Assembly (NCBI GenBank): GCA_026182355.1
Contig: JAPFBL010001617.1
Coordinates: forward strand, 7,503,001 to 7,567,000
Length of the DNA: 64,000 bases
Origin: Hermatobates lingyangjiaoensis
Taxonomy: Eukaryota > Arthropoda > Insecta > Hemiptera > Hermatobatidae
Direction of reading: 5' to 3'
Below the pieces are notes generated by a model. The model saw only the letters and a list, made by a program, of their open reading frames with translations. It was not told where the DNA came from and did no database searches. The position numbers were made by a program, and so were the translations under genes. Position 1 is the first letter of the stretch; every line of letters begins with the position of its first letter. This document shows positions 45,001 to 58,600 of the stretch, one piece after another.

Positions 45001-46689
45001 TGTAATCGAAAGGAGTGGGAAAAAATTCTTTGAAAACAATTTTGACCTGCAATAATGAATTTAAAAACCAATTCAGATCTTATAATGGACAAACGAAAGG
45101 TGGATAGCGCTGATATGGTAGCACTGAGTACGTCCGATGAGCCTCAGACCTCCATTTTAATCTAAGTAACAATAACTTGTTTAATGGTTCTAGATCAACG
45201 ATATCAAAATTGTTATAACTGAAGTAATGATTATACTACAATAAAATTAATAAACATTAAATTGATTATCCACACATTTATAATTATTTACCAGAGAATA
45301 TCATATAACTTCACAACGGCAGCAATACTAAAATAAAACGAAAACTCAATTGATTGTCAAGATGCATGCATATTGTTAATACCACAGAGGTTAGTATGAC
45401 AAATATTATAAATACAATAAACCATCTTACCTTTTAGTATACTAAGGGGTAATTATACTTTGTATAATAGTCTCAGTATACGAGGTAAGAGGGTTTATTC
45501 TATTTATAATATTGTCAAGACTTGGATATCATAATAAAATCTATAGATAAATATTCTTATTTATGTCATGAAATAAATAAAAGCACGCCAGAAAGTTCTG
45601 TTCCAATATATCTATGATCCCTACGTGATATGTAGAACCAATTGCACAATCTTATAAGTTGTATCAAGCTAATTAATTTAAAAAGAAAACAGAAAAGTTA
45701 GCAATATGCATTAAACTAGACAAAGTGATAATAAATGTTTCCTAAATCTGCTAAAACTGTTTGAATCTTCAACATAACGCTTGATCTTCTTGTAGAAAAA
45801 TGGAAAATGTTCTCTTTCCTTCTGAGAGGACGAAAACTGTCTGTCTTTTGACTGCCAGCTATCAGATTTTCCTTAAAGGTGCTTGTTTTTATAAACTTTA
45901 GCTTGAGGACGCTTTACATAAAATCAACACCGTAATATGACTAGTATATAATTAGAATGAGTGCCACTCAATTACATGTAGTCACTCTTACCACTCTTAT
46001 AATTGCGAGGGTTGAAAAAACAATTATAAAAAAAAAGTCCTGAGACTTAAATATTAAAGTTTTTACAATTTAATCTGAAAATGTTACTTAATGTGTACAA
46101 ATATTCAAAAATCTTTTTTGATAAAAAAATAAATGTTTTCTTACATTTTTAAATTAATTTTTTTAGCAAACATATCCTCGTAAATTGAATCGATATGAAA
46201 TAACATACATTTATACACATTAATTTTAAAGTATTAAACATTTTAAAATGATTTTATGTTAGCAGTAAGAAAAGCAATACTGAAATTCAAATGCTTTAGT
46301 GGCATAGACTGGTCAAGAGTAAATTAATTTAGCCAAAAAATGAAGGATTTATTTTTAGGAGCAGAATTCTTTTCTGTTTGCTTTTTATTACAAACAGTGT
46401 TACAAGGTTTCTATTTATTTATCTTTAAGATTAAAATATAACGTAAAGTCACATATAACACTATATTGACTAATTGTTTGTAAATACTTTTTTTCATTAC
46501 TTTATTAAAGTTATTTTTTAGCTGATTATATTTATTTATAATAATTTATATAATTACGAAATATCAATTAAGCTGATTTTCTTAAACATTAAAAAATGCG
46601 CTGACTTATTTATAAAGTCAATGTAACTTTGTATAACATTTATACATATCGAAGTCAAAACCAGGGTAAGAAAATCAGAAAAATGAGTA
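45001..46689. other. A+T-rich sequence, nothing recognised
   Basis: No motif or element identified. A TACTTTGTATAATAGTCTC stretch at 45448 and nearby words are probably chance. Confidence 0.4.
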
Positions 46690-46815
46690 AGATATGGTAA
46701 TTCAACCAAAAGAAGTGGTCTTCCTTACTGAGTATCAGTGAGACTCTGACGAAATCATTTTTATGATTTTCTTATTGTGGTTTAGACGCTGATTTTTATT
46801 TCACGTGTTTACCAA
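46690..46815. repeat. Diverged foldback related to those at 12.0 and 58.6 kb
   Basis: GACTCTGACGAAATCATTTT, TTCTTATTGTGGTTTAGACG and then ATTTCACGTGTTT repeat, in order, words of the 58.6-kb arm and the shared outer flank CACGTGAAATAA (here on the opposite side). The left arm is worn (AAGAAAATCAG...TCAACCAAAAGAAG). Confidence 0.5.
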
Positions 46816-48343
46816 GAAATATTCTTATATATCACGATCTATGCAAACAATTATTGTGTAGCATTTACTCATGATTAGAGAGGAAAAGAAACACCAAGAC
46901 TTTCCACACAAAAAGGATTAGTTACCAAAGAAATCCTTTTTGTATTCAAGATTTATTAGAAGAAATTCCAATATATTTAAACAGTTAATATGATATGTAT
47001 GTGTCGTGAAATTAATAAAACTATAAAAAAAAAGAGCCTAACGACTATAAAATTTATGACTGCCAGTGTGAAGGATGTTTGTCCAGCTATTGTGTTACAA
47101 TAAATCTACGTGCATTTCTGTGTAACAACTAATTATCAGATACATAATTTAGTCTTTTAAGAATCCCATTGTTCTGTGAAATATTGAGGCATAGGAAAAA
47201 GATATTTTCGATGTTTATGACGATACGTCTAAGGTTTAATACCACATCTCCGGTGGTTGAACAAACAGAAAATATCGCATCAGGTATTATCTTACTGTGA
47301 ATATTTTACAACCTTACTTATCGAACGATTAATATTACATTAAAAATGACTGCTGCACCAATAGTAAAATGAGAATTTTAATCCAATAGTAATAGTAATC
47401 TTCATAAGGGGTACACACTTATTACAAGGGCAAATCGACCAAACCTGTTCCGAAAAGTACGTTTAATGAAGTATAAAATCTTGAAGAATTCACTTTAAGG
47501 TTATTGAATTTAAAAGGAGCGCATGATAGACGCCTTCAAATTGATTAATCAGTATTATTATACAGATTCAGTATTCAAGCTACCTCAACTTAAATTGTGA
47601 ACACCAAATAATCTCCTAAGGGGCGTGGTCGCTTCTGTTGTGGTGATTAGTTGTAAATGAACTACTACGTAGGTACTCTAAATAATAAAAGTTCTGATAT
47701 GCAATGATATTGAGATGATGTTATTATTGAAGGAAGAGGGATGATGGTACTTGGTTTCTGACTGCGTTAATATAAATCACTTAAAACAGTCCTTACATTT
47801 CTCAAGGAAGATGAAAGTAAATGTGGAAAACACTTTCATTGAAAACATTAATCTAGGTTATTAGTCTCTTGGAGTCGCTTGAGGAAATACTAAATACTGT
47901 AACAGATACACTTGTTAAGGGCGCAAAAGTAATTTTCTGATGTAAAAAATTTTATGGTGAAGAATGCGGTCTTCTCAACACCAAATCTTCACTTTGGTTC
48001 AACAAAATTATTATTCTTCTGTGGTAGGTAAACCAATGGTATCATATACTTCAATTGAATGATATACAAAACAAGTGTATCCAGGGATAATTAGAGCAAT
48101 TACTGTATGTTCTATCTTCAGGATGAAAAAATTAATAAACATCCCAAATTATTTATTCCTGCTAAAAAAATGAACTTCTAGTTTATTGAGACTAGAACAT
48201 CATAGAACTGCTGCCACTTGAGATAAACGTTTGAAAAATTTGGCGGAAGTGTTGCCAAATACCCCTCATAGAATATATTACTAGTAGAAGAAGTGATAAA
48301 TGATTATCTAGACTGAAAGATTTCTGATATTAAGAATTGTGCT
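46816..48343. other. A+T-rich sequence, little recognised
   Basis: A short phrase at 47620-47700 (GTGATTAGTTGTAAATGAAC then TACTACGTAGGTACTCT) resembles 53205-53260 (GTGATTAGTTGCGGATGACC and following), suggesting an unclassified repeat. No gene seen. Confidence 0.35.
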
Positions 48344-48409
48344 CTAATCTGATATATATGAGGGATCACAAATTAATAACGAAACCAATGTATATGGTAT
48401 AAAATAACT

Positions 48410-49140
48410 CTTATGAGGGTTCCTAAAACAAGAGAATATTGGAGAATGAGGCGGCTTGAAAATGCTTGGAGTCAAACAAAAATCTTGCCGTCTCGAGCAT
48501 TTTTGCACTATATACCCCCAACTTTCACATGCGTGCATTTGATAAATAAATGAAGAAGAAAACGGATAAAAGGTCGCTAGAACAACCGGGTCTAACTTGG
48601 TTTAAGAAGCTCAATCCAACTGAACTTACATTTTTAAAAAATTACTATGTTTTCAAAGGAAGCGTTTCAGAATATGTGTCCAATATCTGGAAATTCTTTT
48701 CTTAAATACGATCTATACAAACCGTCATTAACATCCTAAGAAAAAATTATTATAGTTTTTATGTGTATAAGGGGAAGAAACCTTCGATCACATTCTATTT
48801 GAATATGAGGTAATTACCTTCAAGTGGATAAGGATTTTCAGTCATGTATATCTAAAACAAATAGGAGTTGGAGATACTTCTCTAAGCACAATATGAAGTT
48901 AATTAAAGGACTTTAAATCTGCAGTTGAATCTGGACAATCCGACAGATTAGACTCATAAGGCACTTCTGGGATTAGATTCAAGTCTCAGCTTACTAATAG
49001 CAATGTGATGTTAGATTGATCAAGATATCGAGTTTCTTGTAACTGATGAAATGATTTATACCACATTTATATAAATCTTACCATTACTCATTATCTATGA
49101 GTTTGATATTACATCTACAGAATAGTAGTACATACTAAAA
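48410..49140 (+). pseudogene. Non-LTR retrotransposon ORF2 C-terminus and 3' tail
   Basis: A plus frame gives ILENEAAWKCLESNKNLA-like phrases broken by stops from about 48430. KLNPTELTFLKNYYVFKGSV then follows with only one in-frame stop before it. At 48771-48890 an open stretch reads GEETFDHILFEYEVITFKWI, the ET-x-x-HI-x-FE tail of jockey/R1-type polyproteins. From 48960 to 49140 the non-coding sequence ends in GTTTGATATTACATC, like the family B right end. It is broken by several stops. RT motifs are not visible. Confidence 0.5.
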
Positions 49141-49276
49141 TAAAACCATAGATCAAATGATTGTTTGATATTATGTTTCCATAAGATAAAGCATAAGAAA
49201 ATCAAGTTATTTTACCGAAACATCTTTTATTATGTTTTACTGAAACTACTTTTATTTTGTTGATTTCTTTATTTTT

Positions 49277-50918
49277 ACTTTACTATAAGTAAAGTATAGT
49301 GATCGTGAAAAAATTCGATCTCGAGATTTTGACGGAATTACATGTTTTGAGGTCCCAGAAGTCGTTTTATGAAGTTTTTACGATGATGTCTGTGTGTGTG
49401 TGGGTGGGTGGGTGGGTGGGTGCGTGGGTGGGTGCGTGTGTTAGCATTGCTTGTTACCACGCTACGGTCCAGAATCTTTGATGGATCAAGTTGATATTTT
49501 ACACAAAAATGGGCCCCATTTAGACGAAGATCCCTATTGTTTGGGAAGAATTATGCATGATGGGAAAGTCACTTTTTTTGCCAAAAACCGTTTTTTTAAA
49601 AACATTTATTTCTCCTAAACTACTAACCCTAGAGTTTTGAGATTTTGACATTATCTTTGAGGTTACAAATGGAACAAACGAAAAATATATTCAAAATTTT
49701 ATATCAACAGGAAATATTTTTTTTTCAATAAAATGTACAAATTTTGACTTATAAATCAATCTCAAACCTTGTGAGAGCGATACAAGCCATACTGTTTGAC
49801 GGACAAGAATGAAACTATGCCTATAAATAGAACATTATATGGACAATGAGTTGAGATATTTTTTTCTAAAATTACATTCGCTAAAGGGGCGTTAGAGTAC
49901 GATTTGTGTTTTCAGAAAATGTTTTTTTTGACGCTAAACGGCTCGTTAAAAAATTATGAAAATTTGACCAAAAATGGAACAAAAAATTAGCAATTCATAA
50001 AAAAAAAATCATGAAGTTTCAATTACGGAAAAGAGCAATAACGATATAAAAACTCTTTGTTTATCCTAGACAAAGAGATCACCTGCTATACTTGTCGAAT
50101 TTTTTGTATTTTTTTACATTGTTTACATTGACTTAGAAATTTTTTGAGCGAATCCACTGAGATAAAATTGATGTTTCTAATGGAAAAATGAAAATATATT
50201 ATTGACTTATAAGAGATGTAAGAGGAATAATATTGTGCAGGTAAATGATAACACTCATTAAAAAAAAAATCGTATATATGTTATTTGACAAAGGGAAGGA
50301 AAATGATCTTATTAAATACTAAGAAGCCATAAAATTCCCAGTATAATAATTCTGTTAAAAACCAAAAATGTAAAAGATAATTCAAAATATAAATCTTTCG
50401 TTTAGAGATTAATAACTGTAATTATCGTACATATTTAATTAACAAATCACCTTAAAACAACATTTTCTTCGCTGTTTAAGATGTTTTTCAGAGAAAAAAA
50501 GGGTATTTTACTGTTTTAAATTTGAAAATTTTACATTAATATTCAATGTAGAAGGATGTTAAGTAAACGATGTAAGAAATCTACTGGCTATTTGAACAAT
50601 AGCCATGTTCTCTTGTAGGATAATATTTCGTTTCAAGAAATGTTCACATTGGTTTTTCAAAAATGATATTACTGCTGTAGTTATACTAATGAAATTATTT
50701 GCAAATAATAAATTATTTGTGATGTACAAAAATAAGCTTATAAATTGATATGTCCTTCAATCACTATCTGTACTACCTCAGGAATGACAGGCTAATAATC
50801 ATATCCCATTTAGATGTTTACGTTATACTTAAATGGTACGTTATGTTTTATATACTCAAGAAATTTGATATTAAGTTACTTATAGTAAAGTAGAATGTAG
50901 GCCACTCCAGATTTTTTT
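49277..50918 (+). mobile_element. Family A repeat, near-complete copy
   Basis: Left end ACTTTACTATAAGTAAAGTA, then ACATGTTTTGAGGTCC (49340), a G-rich microsatellite (49402-49432), TTTCTCCTAAACTACTA (49609), GATCACCTGCTATACT (50077), and right end TTACTTATAGTAAAGTAGAA then TGTAGGCCACTCCAGATTTT. Length is about 1.64 kb. It is almost the reverse complement of 62338-63981, so both are young copies. No coding frame; non-autonomous. Compared with the 32.3-kb copy it lacks the internal segment shared with 9.4 kb. Confidence 0.85.
49402..49432 (+). repeat. GGGT repeat inside family A, G-quadruplex candidate
   Basis: Six or more GGG runs spaced by T, with two CGT interruptions. It meets the four-G3-run pattern for an intramolecular quadruplex. 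The matching C-rich tract is at 63831-63849. Confidence 0.8.
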
Positions 50919-52237
50919 AATGTTCTTTAATATCAAATAATTTCTATTTAGTAAATTAAGTTTTTGTGTTTTACTTGATTATAAAATAATTGTAATTATT
51001 GATTTATTTTATTTTTTTACTTTTTTTAGCAACATTTACGGCTTATTCTTTGATCTATCATGAATGTAATATTTTAGTTTGTTTAAACATAGTTACTGTT
51101 CGTTTTAGTTTATTTATTTATGATTTCATGATTATATTAACTGCGTGATTATTGTTGATTGATACAACTGAATGTATTAAGTGATGAATATTTGTTAAGA
51201 AGATTTGGATAGCTGGTGGAGAGGGGAGTAGATCGATCGCCAAGCGACCTACGCCAGCGACCAAAGAAAACTCATAAAAGTGAGAGGGCTTCGGGTACAC
51301 AGCATTAATTATGTAGCCGGCTGGGTGACCGGCTTGTAAACAGTCGTTACAGACACACGCGCTTTGCCCCAAACAACCCTTGAGACAAATTCACCCCCTC
51401 CATTATACCCAACCTCCCTCTCTTTACGTGCCAACATCATTTAGCCCTTTTCAAGGGCCACATTTTCTCTACAATAACGATGAATTATTATTAAATGTTT
51501 ACCCTCTAAGATGTTGAAAACTTGCTATATCACTGTAAACTAGTTTTTTTTTAGTGTAAATTAACAGGATATTTCTTCACATGAAACAGAATAATAAACG
51601 AATAATATAACCTAAACCAATGTAAATATGAAACTTATCATCAAGTAATTTACTTTGATAATCTTTTCCTTACACAAACCTCGTCACAATACTGTGTGAT
51701 AATTAAATCAAAATTAAACACTAGTTAAAATACAGACCATTAATTGTTGAAATCACAAAATAACCAATTCTTCTCTTTATTAACGTATTAGCAAGATTAG
51801 TCATGATAAATATTTCTGATTTTTTTCTATTGATTTTTTATAAAGAACTGATTTGAAAAAATTTTCTATCTAAAGCGTTAGGGGTTATAATTCGTGTTTT
51901 TGGAAATGATATAAGATTCTTTCTTTAATATTGTGATATTTCATTTTGAACCAACTTAAATAGATTGATATGAATAATAATGTGATCTATTTAATACTAT
52001 AAACTTTAATATTTTATTGTTACAATATTGGAATAATTGAAGTCAGAAATTTCGGTTAGTTATGATTATCATAAATGGTTGCTATACAATATAAAAAACA
52101 TTCTAGTAATCACATTTTACAAATAAAACTATCCTGATTAATTGGAAATGAAATTTATCACTATCAAGTCTCTACAGATAAATTTAAAATTTATTTTTTT
52201 CAAGTTATATATTTCAATATTATCCGTGTTCTACCCT
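50919..52237. other. A+T-rich sequence with a G+C-rich island
   Basis: G+C-richer at about 51205-51420 (GATCGATCGCCAAGCGACCT and CGGCTGGGTGACCGGCTTG); no family recognised. The minus-strand frame there (51372-51118) has two Cys near its start but no known domain. The rest is A+T-rich. Confidence 0.3.
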
Positions 52238-52990
52238 TTTGTACTTTACTATAAGTATAGTGATGATAATAAAGGTTTTGATGGATTTACATGTTTTGAG
52301 GTCCACATATTTTTTTTTAAACTGTTTATTCAGCATGCTCCATATAACTATTACATGCTACAATATAACTAATTAGATTATTGTTACTACATTATTACTT
52401 TGTTACTTGCTACAAATATAATATGTTTTAGTTATAATTGTTATATTTTTAACTTTATACATGATAATACAATAGTTTGTATGTGTGTATCCAAACGTTT
52501 GTGGGCACACTGCAGCCCAGATTATATGGTGGGTCAAATTAATATTATGTACAATAACTGGCCGTATAAAATAGATAAACTCAGTCGATGGGGGTAATAT
52601 TACACGATGGGAAAATCATTTTTATGAGAAAAATATGGGACAACATTTTTTTTCTCCTAAACTACTAATAGTAGAGTCCTGAAATTTTGACAATATCATG
52701 AAATTGACGAAAGTAATAACTGAAACAATTCTCAGATTTTCAAAACTACTGAAAATACTTTTTTACAATAAAAAGTTAAATATTTTTACTTCTGCTTGAA
52801 TTTGAAAACTTGTGAGGGGGATACAAGTCATACCGTTTAAATAATCAGAATGAAATTATACCTAAAAATAACATCTTACAAGAGGATGAGTTGAGGGAAT
52901 TATTTTAAAATTACACTAACCAAGCGGGCTTTATAGTACATTTTATGATATTATAAAATGCTTTTTTGAATCTTAGAGGAATCACATTGG
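52238..52990 (+). mobile_element. Family A repeat, left half, interrupted
   Basis: Left end GTACTTTACTATAAGTATAG, then ACATGTTTTGAGGTCC at 52289, and the body resumes at about 52485 (GTATCCAAACGTTTGTGGGC) with TTTCTCCTAAACTACTA at 52649. An A+T segment of about 170 bases replaces the microsatellite region, so an insertion or local rearrangement occurred. Truncated before the right part. Confidence 0.65.
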
Positions 52991-55109
52991 CGTGATTCTT
53001 AAATATAGAAGCAGTTAATGACAGACCCCGTCAAAACGATATGGTACTATAATAATAATACCATATTATATAACAGACGGAATTATCTACAAACTAGAAA
53101 TGCACAAAGTTATATAGTAAGAGAATAATTAGTGTCAGTATTGGATCTACCCCAGATGTGAACCCTAAAGGATGTTCTCAGATATGTATGTTATCACTCC
53201 CATTATAGTGATTAGTTGCGGATGACCTACTGAATGTTCTTTATAATGATGGTTATAATATTCAAGGATATGCAGAAGACCATTTATTAGAAGTTCTAGC
53301 AAACTTCATTAAACAACTATTCCGTGAACTGTTTGTGCATTCCTTGTAGAGCTCCTGGTATTTGGTGAAGAATCTCTACAAAAACTCCTTGTATTCTTAT
53401 CCACATTTGTTCAATTAGGCAACATGTGTTCAGTGTCATACACCATCACCTGGCATTCAAATTCAACATAGAACACAATAGAAAAAAATGTAAAAATAAA
53501 ATAAGAATTTACATTTTAAAATGTTTTCACTCGTTAAATTTATTCTAAACAAATCCCGCAGATTATGGATTTCAATTCGTTTTTACAAGAATCAATCAAA
53601 TAAATTTCATAATATTTTAAAACTATATGTCTCAGTTTGAATAAATGTGGATGTAGCAATAACAATTTTTGTTGGGGTTATTCACCAAATACCAGAAACT
53701 CAGTTTAAGTGAGAGAAGATATTAGAAAAAGTATGTAAGAAACTTACATAACCTAAAATGTGTTGTTTTGTGTATTTGGTTTGTTATTGGTATTTATTTA
53801 TTTAGTTTAATGAGATATTAACTATATGCTTATATATTGTATGGCCTGTGTTTATATACTGGTAATAATATAAAGTATATAATCATGTTAGAATCGAAAG
53901 AGTTTATTGAAATCAGATGTGTATTTGAGTACTGTGGCATATCAAACTTGCTAAATTTTTAATGGACTCGGTAAGCGCGTGCTGTGAGTAATTACTTAGG
54001 CTAGTCAGTTAGTCCAACTTCATAAATTAAATACGTGATAAACGTTTTGCTATCAATAACAAGTTGTTGAACATGTAAACGTTGTATTGTTAATCACTAA
54101 CTTTTGGTTACCATAGGTTTCAGTTTATCGATAATTTAAAAAAAAAATTCTTTTACATAGCGATTTGAAAAATATTTAAATGTATATTTAAAAAAACACT
54201 TCCTTTACCATTACTAAAATATTCATGTATTGATTGACTATTTAATTTAGTGCTAACCATAGATACCATAAGACCAAATACGAAAGCAGGTTGCATGCAT
54301 TTTCAAAGTTTAGAATCAAACTTTCACGTCATAAAACCGTTATATCAAAAGCATTAACATAATTGAAAAAATCTTGGGGCCTTGATAAAATAATTGCAAA
54401 GTAATTTTCTATATATAAATATATGTTCCACGTTACATTGCAAAATTCCCCAGTATAACTTATTTTTATTTCTAATTTTATAATTGACAGTATTTCTTTA
54501 TTAAAAAAAGTATTATTCTACCTATCAATAAGGAGAAATAGTTATCTAAATAGTTGAATATAAAGGTATATTTGAACTGGAATAAAAACTTATAAGTGAG
54601 CTATTTGTCTTTCTTTATTATATAGTCAATTATTGTGCGTAACATCAAATGAATTTAAAAAATTACTGGTGATATTACACAGTCCTTCTCAAAACTACTC
54701 ATTGAATGAAAGAGCATTATGTTAATATCAGAAGTATTAAAAATAGGTTTCAACATTTCTGAGTATTTCTAACAAAACCCTTAGAAAACGTTAAAACTAA
54801 TATCAATTCTGGTAGAAAATTGTTCGTTTACAGCTTTAATAGGTAAATTGTTAGAAAGTATTAACTCTTGGATAAAGGGCCTTTGTTGTTTTATACTATA
54901 AGGAAGCATATCGAGACACAATTGCTGGAAGGTATAATAGAAAACTGGTAGATTACATTTTTTAAACTATAGAGAATTAGTTGAACACTCTTAGGAGGAT
55001 TTTCTCAGTTATTGTTTCTGTATATTCCATGATAACGTCAAAATTTCAATAATCTAAAATCCATCATTATAGGTTAAAAATTCCCATAGATACATTGCAA
55101 ATTCCCATC
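52991..55109. other. A+T-rich sequence, nothing recognised
   Basis: About 2.1 kb without motif-bearing frames. The only repeat seen is the short phrase shared with 47620 (at 53205-53260). Confidence 0.4.
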
Positions 55110-55362
55110 ATGCAATATAGCACCCAAATGACAGAGTTCATCTACTATTTAAAGTCCTTTGTGTGTAAAATATACATTTGATCTATCAAAGTTCCTGGAC
55201 TGTAACGTCCTAACAAGCTTTTGGATATACACCCACCCACGCATCCACACACACAGATATCATTAAAAAAATATGTACTTCAAAGATCTCAAAGCATGTA
55301 AATCCGTCAAACCATCGATTTTTTTAATGATCACTGTAATTTATTTATAGTAAAGTAAAAAG
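55110..55362 (-). mobile_element. Family A repeat, left-end fragment
   Basis: Carries CACCCACCCACGCATCCACA (55230), ATCTCAAAGCATGTAAATCC and the palindromic end ATTTATAGTAAAGTAAAA in reverse order. Truncated. Confidence 0.6.
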
Positions 55363-55449
55363 TATTCTGCTGATCCACAAGACCTGTTAATTTCACAAAC
55401 TTTCGAAGTCAACTATAAGTTAAAAATTTTGTATTTTATTACAAAGAAT

Positions 55450-55850
55450 ACCTTTTACAAAAAATCTGAGAATTTTTGCAGTTTCAGCTCTTGACAGTTT
55501 CGCAATAATTCCAGTTTTAACGATCTTGACCTAACAGTTTAGGAGGAAAAAAATGTTAAAAACGCATTGTGGTAAAAAAAGTGACTTTTCCATAATGTAA
55601 TATCGCCTCAAACCCATAGGACACATCGACGGTATATTAGCCAATTCGTAGTAAAATATGAACCTTATCAATTAAACGGTGTGGTTTGTAGTGTGCCCAC
55701 AATCTTTTTGATACACACCCACTCCCAAACACATAGACATCACCAAGAAAACGTCGAAAGAGGACTTTGGGGACCACAAAACATGTAAATCCGACAAAGT
55801 CTCGAGATCAATTTTTTTTATTAATACTATACTTTTATATTACAGTAAAA
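55450..55850 (-). mobile_element. Family A repeat, left-end fragment
   Basis: A second minus-strand piece directly beside the previous one: ACAGTTTAGGAGGAAAAAAA (55530), CACACCCACTCCCAAACAC (55713) and GGACCACAAAACATGTAAAT (55771), fading near 55850. Two tandem fragments in the same orientation suggest independent insertions or a duplication. Confidence 0.6.
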
Positions 55851-57529
55851 AAATATACTGTTTTCCGTGTATTTCAAAGTAAATTTCAGTATTAACTATT
55901 AAATACAAAATACTTATAACAATTGTAATAACTTAATTGTTATATTCATAATTTTCATATTTAATTATTTATTTCAATATATAGTAATATTTATATCCAC
56001 ATTTAAGTATTGTACTATATATGTGGTGGTGTAAATTAATATTTATACTAGCTGTTCTTCTCAGCTTCCCTCGGTTTGATTAGATTCAACTTGCAGTATT
56101 GATTGAAGCTTCCTTCACTCTGAATGTTTTGATGACGGGTTTTAAGTGAAATACTTGGTACTTCAATTGAAACGTGTGCACCTGATGTGATGAAATTTGC
56201 TAGTTGTTCATCTGTAGTTTTTATTTTCTTGTATGAAAGCTCTACCTTGAAAAGTTTCTAAACGTCCTTTAGTTGATATCATCTTACTGTTTATTACTGA
56301 TATTATTTCTCTATCTTTAGAGTTCAATTTTAAATTATCTTTTTTCTCAATAAACTTAGAACACAGTGTTTTAATGGCTTTTTTAGAAGGCTTCTCCGCA
56401 ACATCATAAATAAACCTTTGGAGATTTAGAACATAGTAAAAGGCAATACAAAAAGTATGTTACTTAAATAAAATTCTATATAATCATTTTTGTTAAACAA
56501 ACTTTCATTCACTGTCTGGATTTCTTATAAATGTTGTAATTTATCTAGAATATTCCAAATTGTAAATATCTTAAATAAAGATTTAGTGTAATTGCTATTA
56601 TATGGTATTATTCATAGACTAAAGTTCTTCGCAGTAACCATTAGCCCATAGATATTGAAGTTTAAATCAATTTACCCGTTCAGCCCGACTGCAGATGTTA
56701 TTACTTAATTAGCAATCAGTCCCACATAATAATTTACATTATGCATGTAAGCTTTACGATTCTACCTTGTCGGATATAGATCAATTTTTAAAAAGAGAAT
56801 TTTCAGTCGTTTTTGAAATGAATACTCTCCATTAGAATGTGCCAAGCGCATGAAATGTCAACTGCTAACTTACACTGTGATGCCCAGTTCCAAATGGGCA
56901 GAATATAAGTTCTGCTGTGTACTGTACCACAGTGAAGAACTTTACATGACCCTGGCCTCTATAAAACCCTTTTCATTAGTAAATTATCAATTAATTAATG
57001 AATCTTATAGCTTATATATATATATATATATATATATTAATTAAATAGTTTATTACTTGTTTATGACCCGAATGATTTATGAATTAAATGAAGTTATTTT
57101 ATGTGCCTTTACTTTCTGTATGTACATTTACTATTTTTGTTAATGTTAAGGAGAGTTGGGGTAGGATCAAGACTCTCTTTGAGCGTCCATTTGGTGAACT
57201 AATATTGTGATGGGGGTTCATACAGAGAGGTCAAGGTTGATTTATACTCTCCTAAATAATCTTTACTTTTATGGAAGAGTGTTGTCCATATAACTTTCAC
57301 TACCTCAACTTATGTTTCAATTAATTCGATGGGTAAACTGTATGATTCATAACCAAAAGAGGTTAAACTATATTGGATTATTTCAGGTTACTCCTGGGAA
57401 AGATTGAAGCGGTCAAAATGATTTAAAACTAGTACAACGTAAATAGATTAAGAGTATACATATAGATATTTGTTTTTTTGAGTATTAACTGTTTAAATTT
57501 TAGCACAAACCTCATAGTCAGTGAAAAAG
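55851..57529. other. A+T-rich sequence with a (TA)n tract
   Basis: A (TA)n run lies at 57013-57037. Nothing else recognised. The minus-strand words at 56090-56400 look non-coding. Confidence 0.4.
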
Positions 57530-57654
57530 TTTGGAGTGGCCTACATTCAATATTACCAAAATAAACAACATCAAACTCGCTAATAGTCATTTGTTCTATT
57601 GGAATGCAAAATATGGTTATTTATTTACCCGTGTTGTGTTTCATACAATACATT
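57530..57654 (-). mobile_element. Family A/B right-end fragment
   Basis: TTTGGAGTGGCCTACATTCA followed by ATCAAACTCGCTAATAG matches the right end in reverse. It sits head to head with the next copy. Confidence 0.5.
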
Positions 57655-58392
57655 TTCTTTACTAAAAGGGAAGTACTATAGTGATCTCGAAAAAATTGGA
57701 TCTCGAAATTTTGACGGATTTATATGTTTTTTGGTCCCCAAAGTTGTTTTATGATGTTTTTTCGATGATGTCTGTCTAGGTGGGTGTGTAAGTATCCAAA
57801 ATATTGTGTAAACGTTACGGTCTAGAACCTTTTATGGATGAAATTGATATTTTACATAAAAATGGGCCCCACATTATACATGAACACTATTGTTTGGGAG
57901 CAATTATACGATAAATTCGTAAATGATGGAAAAGTCTCTTTCTTGGCCAAAATATATTTTTAGATAACATTTTTTTCTCCTAAACTACTAATTCTAGAGT
58001 CTTGGAATTTTGGCAAATGTAACATATCTATTGGCCATGTAATGTCGCAGAAGGCCCTGTATGATATCCATTAGCTATGGGAACAAAAGCCATGTTCTCC
58101 TGTGAGAGATTATTTCGTAACACGTTTTTTTTCTTTGACTTCTCGAAAGTTTTATTACTACTACCGTAATATCAAGGATATTACATATATCAGTTGTGTG
58201 ACATACAAAATAAGTGTTTATATTGATAACTGGTATAATCACTATCTGTACAGTCTCCAGGAATGAAATGCTAATAAACATTGCCATATACACATTTATA
58301 TTATATCAAAATGGGATATTACACACCCAAGAAGTTAGATATTACATTTACTTATAGTAAAGTTTCGTGTAGGCTACTTCAGATTTTTAAGA
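57655..58392 (+). mobile_element. Family A repeat with ~1 kb internal deletion
   Basis: Left half from 57655 (degenerate ACTAAAAGGGAAGTACTATA) through GGATTTATATGTTTTTTGGT and TTTCTCCTAAACTACTA (57974). At 58078 it jumps to the right part (GGGAACAAAAGCCATG) and ends TTACTTATAGTAAAGTTTCG then TGTAGGCTACTTCAG. The join CCATTAGCTAT/GGGAAC marks the deletion by comparison with 32.3-34.3 kb. Confidence 0.7.
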
Positions 58393-58600
58393 TGATTTTA
58401 TGCATTAGTATATTTCTCAATTACAAGCTGGATGACTAGAGTATATTCTTTCGTTTAGGAAAGTCTCTCCTGATATCAATTAAGATTGTGATTGCTGAGA
58501 CTGTAATATACTTCAACGAAACATGTTTAAATGAAAAACTGCTACATGTTCATGTTAATAAAAGGTGTTCACATAAACACGTGAAATAACAATCAATGAT

